Source: Microbacterium saperdae (lineage in GTDB: Bacteria; Actinomycetota; Actinomycetes; Actinomycetales; Microbacteriaceae). From it: a stretch of DNA of 64,000 bases. Of this stretch, positions 19,723 through 26,906 are shown piece after piece. Within the stretch, counting starts at the first letter, position 1; each line of letters begins with the position of its first letter. Below the pieces are notes generated by a model. It saw only the letters and a program-made list of their open reading frames with translations, was not told where the DNA came from and made no database searches. Location of the stretch: contig NZ_VFOX01000002.1 in the NCBI RefSeq assembly GCF_006716345.1, positions 372,001-436,000 on the forward strand. The letters run 5' to 3'. The translations under genes were made by a program, and so were the position numbers.

Positions 19723-21166
19723 GGCTCTCCTGACTGTTCCGTGGGTCATGCTCGGTTGGGGAGGGTGGGCCGGTGGCCGCCGAGGTTGAGCGTGGCGAGG
19801 GCGATGAGCGCGTCGGGTGAGCGGAACCCGAAGGCGACGCGGGTGATGAGCCGGATCTTGGTGTTGACCGATTCGATGCGCCCGTTGGAGAGGCCGTGCT
19901 CGATCGCGGCGAGGATCGATGCCCTGTGCTTCACGATGCGGCGCTGCAGGTTCACGAACGCGGGGATGCGGGAGCGGCGCGCCCAGCCGATCCACTTCTG
20001 TAGCGCGGCGTCGGCGTCGGCGTGGCCGAGCTGGAACACCAGGCGGAGGCCTTCTTTGAGGAGGTAGGCGCGGTGCAGTCTCGGATCGGTCTTCGCGATC
20101 CACGCGAGCTTCTCGGCCTGCCTGTCGGTGAGGTTGTCCGGGTTCTTCCAGAGCGCGTACCGGGCGCCCTTCAAGCCTCGGGCCCGGTCGGACGCCGGTC
20201 GTGTCGGAGCGTCGTGGCGGGGCCGGCCGACGCTCCGGGCCGGCTCGGTGCGCGCTTGCCGGCGGGCGTCGTTCCACGCGCCTCGGCGAACCTCGTCCAG
20301 TGCCTCGGTGGCCCACTTCACGACGTGGAACGGATCCGCGCAGCGGATCGCGTTCGGGCACTTCTCCTCGACGACGGCACCGATCCAGTCCGCCCCGTCC
20401 GCGGACACATGCGTGATCTGCGCGCACCGCCCCTGCCCGGATGCTTCCAGCGCGTCGAAGAAGCCGCCCAGGGTGGCCTTGTCCCGGCCGGGCGCGGCCC
20501 AGACCAGCCGTCCGGTGTCGTGATCCACGACGATCGTGAGGTAGCGGTGGCCGCGTTTGTAGCTGATCTCGTCGATCCCGATCCTTCTCAGCCCCGCGAA
20601 CCGGTCGTGCAGCTTCTCGGTGTCGCCCCAGACCCGGGTGATGATCGATCCGACCGTGCGCCACGCGATCCGCATCAGCTCGCACGCTGCGGTCTTCGAG
20701 CATTGCGTGGCCAGCCACGCGACCTGCTCATCGAACGTGATCGTGTGCCCGGCCGCGTGCCGAGCCCACGGCACCGCCCGCACCGTTGCGCCGTGCTCGG
20801 AGCAGAACACCCTGGGCGCGTCCGCTTCAAGGTAGACCGGGATCGTGCCCAGATCCAGAGCCCGCCACCGGCGTCGGCCTTCGCCCGGGTCATACCGCGG
20901 GCAGCGCCGCAGGCACCGCCCGCACCGACTCGACGCTGACCGTACCGGCCGCACGTGAGCGATCAGCACCCCCTCGTCCTGGTCGAACTCGACCTCTTCA
21001 ACGACTGTCTTCTCGACGCCCAGTAAGGCGCACCATAGAGTGGCATTCCGCACGCCGTTCTCCGCACTCTGGTTCCTGTTTCTTGACAATCCAGAAACCT
21101 AGACGAGAGAACGGTGTGCGCCCGTTTCAGACCCACTCGACCACCCACGGAAGAGTCACAAGAGCC
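19723..21166 (-). mobile_element. insertion sequence, ISL3 family, complete (1444 bp)
   Basis: Terminal inverted repeats at 19723-19744 and 21145-21166 match in 19 of 22 positions (ends GGCTCT, internal TGACT and TTCCGTGG). It contains one transposase gene on the minus strand. Its right flank (CAAAATCT) differs from its left flank, as expected if it is one arm of the composite unit. Confidence 0.88.
19746..21089 (-). CDS. ISL3-family transposase
   Basis: 447 residues, the usual family length. N-terminal zinc-binding Cys cluster (RCGRCLRRCPRY), then the DDE catalytic region: RIGIDEISYKRGHRYL, HVSADGADWI and the Glu in NGRIESVNTKIRLITR. The frame is intact, so this copy may be active. Confidence 0.93.
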   Translation of the reverse strand: MSRNRNQSAENGVRNATLWCALLGVEKTVVEEVEFDQDEGVLIAHVRPVRSASSRCGRCLRRCPRYDPGEGRRRWRALDLGTIPVYLEADAPRVFCSEHGATVRAVPWARHAAGHTITFDEQVAWLATQCSKTAACELMRIAWRTVGSIITRVWGDTEKLHDRFAGLRRIGIDEISYKRGHRYLTIVVDHDTGRLVWAAPGRDKATLGGFFDALEASGQGRCAQITHVSADGADWIGAVVEEKCPNAIRCADPFHVVKWATEALDEVRRGAWNDARRQARTEPARSVGRPRHDAPTRPASDRARGLKGARYALWKNPDNLTDRQAEKLAWIAKTDPRLHRAYLLKEGLRLVFQLGHADADAALQKWIGWARRSRIPAFVNLQRRIVKHRASILAAIEHGLSNGRIESVNTKIRLITRVAFGFRSPDALIALATLNLGGHRPTLPNRA

Positions 21167-21276
21167 CAAAATCTTGCGGTTTCCACAGCCTTGCCGTCTT
21201 GCCATGCCTTCTGCGTGCCACTCGCGACGGAGATCGCTTCGGTCCCGTTGATGGGCACGAGTTGCACTAGGAGCAT
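21167..21276 (-). pseudogene. N-terminal fragment of an unknown gene cut by the IS end
   Basis: The minus-strand frame MLLVQLVPINGTEAISVASG... ARFW reads cleanly up to base 21167 and then runs into the IS inverted repeat. It looks like the first 37 residues of a real protein captured with the passenger segment. No family named; the start at 21276 lacks a good ribosome site. The rest of the 21167-21470 interval shows nothing else. Confidence 0.35.
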
Positions 21277-21470
21277 TTTACTCGTCGCAGCGGCAGAAGA
21301 GCTCCTTGCCAGCGATACGGTCTGGGCAAGGGTACCGAGGGAGAGCGCTTGACGACGAGGCCTTCGGTGTTGCTCAGCCGTTCTTCCGACCCCGCGCGTG
21401 GTGGCGGCAACGGGAGGAACTTCCAACTCGCGGTCGCCCAGCGCGGATGAGCCCACGCCCTCGTGGCTGG

Positions 21471-22433
21471 CTAGTTCCGGTCGAGGATCACGAAGATCGG
21501 CCTGTGATCAGAGCTCTCAGACCATCGCGTGCCCGGTGCATCGAGGACGCCGAACCAGGTGGGGAGCCAGTCGTCGCCGGCGAAGACGTGGTCGATCTGT
21601 GCTCCGAGTTGGGCGGGTAGTAGTGCGGGCCAGGTTCCCGATTCCGGCTGACCGAGCGTCGCCGCGACCTCCGAGCATGATCCGAGCCGGTCGCTTCCGA
21701 GATTTGCGAGCGTCGCGTTGAAGTCACCGACTGCTATGGCGTCTCCGCGGTCGCACCGATCCCGTACCCACGCGACATGTTGCCGCCAGAGATCGGCTCC
21801 CTCTGTGAGCATGGGGCGTTGCAGGTGGGCAACAGTGAGAAAAGGGGCATCGTGGCGTTCAGGCACGAGATAGATTCCGGCCCACGGAGGTGTGTCACCG
21901 TTGTGCATGGTGTATTTCCCCAACCGGTCAGCTATCAGAATCGTGGCCGAGGAGCCGTCCCACCCGTACACGCTCATCTCATTCGCCTCGGCAAAGGTCG
22001 CGAATCGACCCTCTGCGGTGCTCGTGAAATACTCCGGGAGCACGATGATGTCTGGGCGCGTTTGCTCCACGAGAACCATCAGGTCGTCGTCGACATCGCG
22101 TTGATCGGTGTTCCACGACAGAATCCTCAGTTCATCTTCGGAGTGGGCGGCGGGGACGTCACTGGCCGTACCTCCACCCAAAGTGATCAGGAACGGCAGG
22201 ACAAGCAGCGCCGTGAGCACCGCGACGATAGCCGCCGCCCTGCGCCCGCTCATAACCAGAAGAGATATCGCGATCAGGGCTACGGCAATTGCCGCGACGA
22301 GGAGCGTCAACGACCGAAAAGCCACCAGCGCGAACACGAGGGGTGACGCCGTACCCCTACCTAGGATCGGGAGAGTTAGCGCGGCGAGCACGATGACCCC
22401 CGCGACAACGACGCCGGCTGTGGCGATCTTCAC
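21471..22433 (-). CDS. EEP-family (endonuclease/exonuclease/phosphatase) membrane protein, transposon passenger
   Basis: 320 residues: three hydrophobic segments in the first 95, then an extracellular-side EEP domain with the family motifs LRILSWNTDQ, PDIIVLPEYF, AVGDFNAT, GAQIDHVFA and SSDHRPI carrying the metal/phosphate ligands. GTG start at 22433 with AGGGGAGG upstream. Substrate could be nucleic acid, a phospholipid or a sugar phosphate; the membrane anchor favours an outside substrate. All catalytic motifs are intact, so it is a working passenger gene. Confidence 0.88.
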   Translation of the reverse strand: MKIATAGVVVAGVIVLAALTLPILGRGTASPLVFALVAFRSLTLLVAAIAVALIAISLLVMSGRRAAAIVAVLTALLVLPFLITLGGGTASDVPAAHSEDELRILSWNTDQRDVDDDLMVLVEQTRPDIIVLPEYFTSTAEGRFATFAEANEMSVYGWDGSSATILIADRLGKYTMHNGDTPPWAGIYLVPERHDAPFLTVAHLQRPMLTEGADLWRQHVAWVRDRCDRGDAIAVGDFNATLANLGSDRLGSCSEVAATLGQPESGTWPALLPAQLGAQIDHVFAGDDWLPTWFGVLDAPGTRWSESSDHRPIFVILDRN

Positions 22434-22578
22434 TCGTCTGCCTCCCCTTCAACAGCATCCGCAGTTCGGCGATCGGGCGTGTACGCCGACGCATCGCGAC
22501 TCGTGCCTCATAATGGTAGGGCGCGAACCCTGGCGCTTCCCTGACTGCTGGCAGCGGGTCATCCGGGCCTATCGCCAC

Positions 22579-22947
22579 CGGAGCAGAACACCCTGGGCGC
22601 GTCCGCTTCAAGGTAGACCGGGATCGTGCCCAGATCCAGAGCCCGCCACCGGCGTCGGCCTTCGCCCGGGTCATACCGCGGGCAGCGCCGCAGGCACCGC
22701 CCGCACCGACTCGACGCTGACCGTACCGGCCGCACGTGAGCGATCAGCACCCCCTCGTCCTGGTCGAACTCGACCTCTTCAACGACTGTCTTCTCGACGC
22801 CCAGTAAGGCGCACCATAGAGTGGCATTCCGCACGCCGTTCTCCGCACTCTGGTTCCTGTTTCTTGACAATCCAGAAACCTAGACGAGAGAACGGCGTGC
22901 GCCCGTTTCAGACCCACTCGACCACCCACGGAAGAGTCACAAGAGCC
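22579..22947 (-). mobile_element. right-end fragment of the same IS (369 bp)
   Basis: Copy of 20798-21166 with a single difference (C at 22894 for T at 21113). It keeps the right inverted repeat and the first 97 or so transposase codons but no catalytic region. It serves as the right end of the composite transposon. The 145 bases before it (22434-22578) hold the EEP promoter region and a possible tail of a truncated gene. Confidence 0.9.
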
Positions 22948-22955
22948 GGAAGTTT
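22948..22955. repeat. 8-bp target-site duplication, right copy (GGAAGTTT)
   Basis: Matches 19715-19722; the codons AAG TTT are shared by both halves of the broken gene. Confidence 0.85.
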
Positions 22956-23250
22956 TGGCCACTTCTGCTCGCGCTTGCGGGCGTAGCACTGATTCTCGCT
23001 GGAGCAGGATGGGCAATCTACGAGGGGTACGCATCGGACGCGGAGATGCGGGCTGGCCGTGGCCTTCCTGCATTTGTTATGGGCGCAGTGGGCCTTGCCT
23101 GCTTGCTCAGTAGCGTCGTCGCAAGCATCAGAGGCTCACAGAGGCCACCCAAGCCACCTGAGTAAGCGACATGCCCTTCTGTTGCGGACGGAGATGGACG
23201 TCGCCTCCGCATAGTCTCCGTGTCTATCCAGACGTGGAAACGAGAGGTTC

Positions 23251-23304
23251 GCGAGCCGCGGTGGTGACCAACCCACCGTGCGCATAGGTACCGCCGCGGC
23301 TCGC
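23251..23304. repeat. large inverted repeat before the ECF sigma promoter
   Basis: Perfect 11-bp arms GCGAGCCGCGG (23251-23261) and CCGCGGCTCGC (23294-23304), with a second small stem CGGTGG/CCACCG nested inside. It ends 13 bases before the TGTCACA box. It could be a terminator for the upstream operon, an oriT-like structure or a regulatory RNA; there is no T-run. Confidence 0.65.
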
Positions 23305-23316
23305 GCACCCCTTCGT

Positions 23317-23343
23317 TGTCACACTTCGCCGTTGCGGGGCAAC
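23317..23343 (+). promoter_or_regulatory. candidate ECF-sigma promoter 2 (TGTCACA-N16-CAAC), autoregulatory
   Basis: TGTCACA at 23317-23323 and CAAC at 23340-23343, 56 bases before the sigma gene start. Its position ahead of the sigma gene suggests autoregulation. Confidence 0.6.
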
Positions 23344-23399
23344 AGAGAAGATAGAAGACGGTGTCTGGCTGGGAGCTGCATGGAAAGGGAGGAGGTGGC

Positions 23400-23903
23400 G
23401 TGAAGAAGTTCTCGACGTTCTTCCGGGAGAACTACTCCTTTGTCGTCGGTGTTGCCGAACGTCGCCTCGACTCCGTTCAGGATGCGGAGGAGGTTGCGAC
23501 GGAGGCGTTCCATCTCGCGTGGCAGCGGTACCAGGCGGGCGAGCCGCTGAGTGTGCCGTGGCTGTACGGGGTGGTGCGGAACCTGATCGGAAACGAGTAT
23601 CGGCGGCGCGGTCGGCGGGCCTCGCTGCAACGCCAACTCAACCAAGATTTCGCGTTGAGTATCCCGGTCTCCGAAGACCTGTATGCGGATGTGCGGGACG
23701 CGGTCGAACGTCTCCCACGGATGCACCGGGAGGTGTTGAAAATGACCTACTGGGAACGCCTCACTGCGCGGGAGATCGCCGCTGTACTCGACGTCAACAG
23801 CGCCGTCGTGCGGGCCAGGTTGATGCGAGCCAGGCGTCTCCTGCGCACGGCGCTGAGCGACATCCAAGATCGGACCGATAGGGAGGTGCCCACTCGTGAA
23901 TGA
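23400..23903 (+). CDS. ECF-type RNA polymerase sigma factor (element-borne)
   Basis: 167 residues. Region 2 is MKKFSTFFRENYSFVVGVAE... EVATEAFHLAWQRY with VPWLYGVVRNLIGNEYRR. Region 4 is LPRMHREVLKMTYWERLTAREIAAVL with a helix-turn-helix. The GTG at 23400 is chosen for AGGAGG five bases upstream; the open frame begins 39 bases earlier. It overlaps the next gene by 8 bases. Close in design to the sigma gene at the end of the window (63463-63939). Confidence 0.92.
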   Translation: MKKFSTFFRENYSFVVGVAERRLDSVQDAEEVATEAFHLAWQRYQAGEPLSVPWLYGVVRNLIGNEYRRRGRRASLQRQLNQDFALSIPVSEDLYADVRDAVERLPRMHREVLKMTYWERLTAREIAAVLDVNSAVVRARLMRARRLLRTALSDIQDRTDREVPTRE

Positions 23904-24891
23904 TCTGCTGAGCACTCTGCTGCACGCCGCGGACCCTGGGACGGTGAAGCGCGGTGACCCGCTCTCCGAGCGCGGTCTGCGGGAGCTTGCCGCCTGCGAA
24001 GCTCGAGAAGAAGCTACGGCACGCTCGTCACGACGCACGTCGATCTTTTCCGCCCGTCGTTCGGTGCGGTGGCCGGTGCCTTTGGCTGCCGGGGGTGCGT
24101 TCCTTGTCCTGCTGTTTGTCGCGGTCTTCGCGGTGACAAGTGTGCTACGTCCCGTTCCGGCGGTCGCGGCGACCCCGCCGTTGCTTGAACTGGCGTCGGT
24201 TCCGCAGTCGGCTCCTGAGCTGTTGAAGGAGATGGAGAGTATGCGCCGCGCAGGGGAGCCGCCCGCCCGCACAATCCGGGTACAGAGTTGGGCGTTGAAC
24301 ACCTCGATCGCCGAGGACGGCACGATCGAGTCTTCGGTGGTGGAGCCGCAGTGGAGCGAAACGACCGTCCTCCCCGATGGGAGTATGCATTATCGGCTCA
24401 TCGCTGCCGAACCGTTCCCCGGGCAGGACGATGACGGTCTGCCCGAGCCGGGCACGGTGCTCGTGGACGAAGTGTTCCTCCCCGGCGACTGGGATTCCCC
24501 GGTGGAAGAAGAACCTCCCACCCTTGTTGGTGACGTGGCCGAGTACCTGGTCGCGTTGACCGGCGAGGACACGCTCACCGCGGGGCAGACGATCCGTGAG
24601 ATCAGCACGATCGTGTCGAACACCCTCCTCACCCCCGGGCAGGAAGCCGCACTCATCGGCTATCTGAGCACGCTGGGTGGCATCCAGGTATCGGGTTCCA
24701 CGACGGACCGGCTCGGACGGACCGGGATCGTGTTCAGCGCGACCGACCGTGACCCCGGGCAGTTCGAAGACCGGCTGATCATCTCCCCGAGCAGCGGGCG
24801 CATCCTCGCCGTCGAAACCCTCTACATCGGCTCCGCCCGTACCGACATCGAATCCCCGGCCGTGATCGACTACACCGCCTGGGAACGCTAA
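23896..24891 (+). CDS. CU044_5270-type membrane protein, probable anti-sigma partner
   Basis: 331 residues: about 55 cytoplasmic residues, one transmembrane helix (PLAAGGAFLVLLFVAVFAVT), then a large extracytoplasmic domain ending in VSGSTTDRLGRTGIVFSATD and a VIDYTAWER tail. This architecture is that of CU044_5270 proteins, which are encoded next to ECF sigma factors and are thought to restrain them in response to an outside signal. Homologous to 62480-63466, sharing TTDRLGR and the V-I-x-Y-T-x-W ending. Confidence 0.85.
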   Translation: MNDLLSTLLHAADPGTVKRGDPLSERGLRELAACEAREEATARSSRRTSIFSARRSVRWPVPLAAGGAFLVLLFVAVFAVTSVLRPVPAVAATPPLLELASVPQSAPELLKEMESMRRAGEPPARTIRVQSWALNTSIAEDGTIESSVVEPQWSETTVLPDGSMHYRLIAAEPFPGQDDDGLPEPGTVLVDEVFLPGDWDSPVEEEPPTLVGDVAEYLVALTGEDTLTAGQTIREISTIVSNTLLTPGQEAALIGYLSTLGGIQVSGSTTDRLGRTGIVFSATDRDPGQFEDRLIISPSSGRILAVETLYIGSARTDIESPAVIDYTAWER

Positions 24892-24941
24892 CCAACCCGA
24901 CCCCTCGCTACACCATCATCGATAGAACGGATACCCGATCC

Positions 24942-25442
24942 ATGCACCGTCCCCGCACGCTTCTCGCGACCGCTGCACTCGTCCTCGTTGCGCTGATCAA
25001 TCCGACCGCCGCGTCGGCCACGACACCACCGGCCACTGCCATGCAGGAGCGTGTGGAGGACATCATCGACGAGTACGGCGGCGTGCAGACTGGATGGAAT
25101 GAGGTGGCCTGGGACGAAGGCGCGATCATCCTCACCATCGACCCGGACGACAGCACTCTGGCGGGAACGGTGAGCGCGAGGGCGGAAGTTGCGCGGGACA
25201 ACTGCGCGGCCGGGAAATACTGCGCGTACGGTAAGGCCGGTTACGGCGGAAACAAGCTCACCTACTCCGCTTGCCCTGCAACCCACACCTCCTTCAGCAT
25301 CATCGGGTCCCCGCGTTCCATCAAGAACAACCGCACCTCCGGCACTGTCAAGGCATACAACGGCAGCACCCTGAAAACCACGCTGACCGCAGGCAACGGC
25401 AACTCCAACACCACCGGCGTCACCAAGATCACCTGCACCTAA
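24942..25442 (+). CDS. secreted peptidase inhibitor I36-like protein
   Basis: 166 residues. Signal peptide MHRPRTLLATAALVLVALINPTAASA, a linker, then a compact Cys domain (NCAAGKYCAYGKAGYGG, YSACPATHT, SIKNNRTSGTVKAY, TKITC) with the look of the I36/SMPI-like beta-gamma-crystallin fold. Four Cys can form two disulfides. It follows the anti-sigma-type gene by 50 bases and is probably in the same transcript. Confidence 0.83.
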   Translation: MHRPRTLLATAALVLVALINPTAASATTPPATAMQERVEDIIDEYGGVQTGWNEVAWDEGAIILTIDPDDSTLAGTVSARAEVARDNCAAGKYCAYGKAGYGGNKLTYSACPATHTSFSIIGSPRSIKNNRTSGTVKAYNGSTLKTTLTAGNGNSNTTGVTKITCT

Positions 25443-25484
25443 CACCCGACCGGGGTTCCGACTGACATCACACGGGTGGATCGT

Positions 25485-25517
25485 CGTTCCAACACCACGT
25501 GGACCATCGTTGGGACG
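25485..25517 (+). terminator. possible hairpin after the I36 gene
   Basis: Arms CGTTCCAAC (25485-25493) and GTTGGGACG (25509-25517), 9 bp with one G-U pair, 42 bases after the stop. No T-run; weak evidence. Confidence 0.4.
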
Positions 25518-25543
25518 CCGCTGTGAAGGGAATCGTAATCCGA

Positions 25544-25570
25544 TGTCACATTCGGAACGTTCGCGGAAAC
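25544..25570 (+). promoter_or_regulatory. candidate ECF-sigma promoter 3 (TGTCACA-N16-AAAC)
   Basis: TGTCACA at 25544-25550, then 16 bases, then AAAC at 25567-25570, 55 bases before the DUF6973 gene. Matches the two other copies in box and spacing. Confidence 0.6.
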
Positions 25571-25625
25571 AACCAGAGTGAAGAGTCTGCGCACCCAGCA
25601 GGCTCCGTCACGAAAGAGGAAAACC

Positions 25626-26300
25626 ATGCGTGTGTCCCGCCTTGTTCGCTCGGCTGCCGGTGTCGTCGCCGCCGCCGCCCTCGTATTCACGGTGGTGTCG
25701 CCAGCTGCGGCCGCCGATGACGATCAGCAACAGCTCGTGGAAGAGGTCTTCGCCTCCGATGTCCCGCTGGAGACATTCGACGCTCTGAGCTACGACGAGC
25801 AGAGCCTGGTCATCGACGCCGTTACCCGCGACGGGCTGCCCGCCGATGTCACCGAAGCTGATGTCTTCGTCGGTGAAAGCACGAGCGTTCAGCCGTTCGC
25901 GTCGGGGTACAACGACCTTGTGATGAACGTGGTCGAGATGCTCGCATGCGTCCAGTTCGTCGACCTCGTCTCCTGCAATATCGCCAAGGGCAATGCGGAT
26001 ACGGCCGCCGCGGATGCAGCTAACCGGTTCTCGTCCACCTCGCTGCACAACGGTAAAGGCGACGCCTACCGGCATTGCTACTGGAACGCCCTGATGACCC
26101 GCCACATCGGCGCCAACGCGGCGATGAAGATCGCCGCGAACCACGAGTCTCTCAGTTCCGGCCCAGCGAAAGAGAAGACCATGGACACCTACAACAACGC
26201 CAAGGGCCGTACCGCAGGCAGCAACGCCAGCAGCGACTCCGCCGCCCGCAGCACCTGCTACACCTGGGCCAACAACGGCACCCTCCGCACCCTGAAGTAG
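25626..26300 (+). CDS. secreted DUF6973-type protein
   Basis: 224 residues. Start at 25626 after AAAGAGGAAAACC. Signal peptide ending in PAAAADD, an acidic pro-region (residues about 30-95), then the core with HNGKGDAYRHCYWNALMTRHIG, which I match to DUF6973 (invariant His-Asn-Gly, Asp, Arg-His, Trp). The clustered His/Asp/Arg suggest a catalytic site, and the fold is found in some secreted toxins, but the activity is not known to me. Four Cys sit in the mature part. Followed by a strong hairpin and a lipoprotein gene. Confidence 0.82.
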   Translation: MRVSRLVRSAAGVVAAAALVFTVVSPAAAADDDQQQLVEEVFASDVPLETFDALSYDEQSLVIDAVTRDGLPADVTEADVFVGESTSVQPFASGYNDLVMNVVEMLACVQFVDLVSCNIAKGNADTAAADAANRFSSTSLHNGKGDAYRHCYWNALMTRHIGANAAMKIAANHESLSSGPAKEKTMDTYNNAKGRTAGSNASSDSAARSTCYTWANNGTLRTLK

Positions 26301-26306
26301 TCGCCG

Positions 26307-26341
26307 GTGCCGGACCACCGCGACGGACAGTGGTCCGGCAC
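26307..26341 (+). terminator. strong hairpin between the DUF6973 and lipoprotein genes
   Basis: Perfect 12-bp stem GTGCCGGACCAC / GTGGTCCGGCAC with an 11-base loop, then TCTTCC. It begins 7 bases after the DUF6973 stop and ends 22 bases before the lipoprotein start, so it probably sets a high ratio of the first product to the second. Confidence 0.75.
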
Positions 26342-26362
26342 TCTTCCAGAAAGGACTCGGCT

Positions 26363-26815
26363 GTGAGGATGAAACACGGCACCATGCTGACGGCAACGAC
26401 AACCATCGCCCTCACTGTCACGCTCACCGGGTGCACCTCAAACGACAGCGACCTCGCCGCGCAGGTGCTAGACGCCATCCCGACGACCTCCGCAACGCAG
26501 GTGACGCTTGAGCTTGCCGAGATCCGTCCCGGCGGCTGGGACAGCTACCTGGTTGTCTGTCCCTACGAGACTCTCGAGTCCGTAAATGAACGGCTCGGGT
26601 TTACCTGGGACGACGGCCCCGACCTCACCCTCGATGATGCACACCAAATCCTCGTCCTCACCGATGCAGATGCCATCGAGGAATATGCCACGCTTGACCG
26701 CAACCGGATCGACCTCTGCACAACAGAACAATGGTCGCTGACCGAAAAAGCGACCCCCATCACTCTGATCGAACAAGATGGCGTATGGACAGGTTCGCCC
26801 CGCAACGATCGTTGA
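26363..26815 (+). CDS. small lipoprotein
   Basis: 150 residues. GTG at 26363 with AAAGGA seven bases upstream. A signal peptide is followed by the lipobox TLTGC, then an acidic domain with two further Cys and a C-terminal ITLIEQDGVWTG. No family named. Being a surface lipoprotein directly after a secreted DUF6973 protein, it could be its partner or immunity factor; this rests on position only. Confidence 0.8.
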   Translation: MRMKHGTMLTATTTIALTVTLTGCTSNDSDLAAQVLDAIPTTSATQVTLELAEIRPGGWDSYLVVCPYETLESVNERLGFTWDDGPDLTLDDAHQILVLTDADAIEEYATLDRNRIDLCTTEQWSLTEKATPITLIEQDGVWTGSPRNDR

Positions 26816-26906
26816 AGTTGTTAAGCTGAGACAGTGGCGAACGCCAACAGGCTCAGCTCCACAGTTACGTCTGTTCCAGAACGTCGGTCGAGGCTGTCAA
26901 CGACTG

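Larger units (their letters stand above)
19723..22947. mobile_element. composite ISL3-type transposon with EEP-family passenger
   Basis: Left: a complete IS (19723-21166). Right: a 369-bp right-end fragment of the same IS in the same orientation (22579-22947). Between them are 1.4 kb of passenger DNA. The outermost ends, not each IS, are flanked by GGAAGTTT, so the whole unit moved together using the left inverted repeat of the full copy and the right one of the fragment. Confidence 0.85.
19696..23165 (+). pseudogene. 78-residue two-helix membrane protein, split by the composite transposon
   Basis: Codons 1-9 (MSTRRARKF) are at 19696-19722, the rest at 22956-23165. Deleting the transposon and one copy of GGAAGTTT restores a single open frame of 78 residues with two hydrophobic segments (LLLALAGVALILAGAGWAI and FVMGAVGLACLLSSVV) and a stop at 23163. 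The start overlaps the stop of the preceding gene as ATGA. So the third gene of the operon is broken; no function can be named. Confidence 0.85.

Noticed and set aside
22357..22674. Minus-strand frame crossing from the IS fragment into the EEP start
   Set aside because: Joins IS coding sequence to passenger DNA and overlaps the EEP gene by 77 bases; at best a truncated tail (GFAPYHYEARVAMRRRTRP) of a lost gene.
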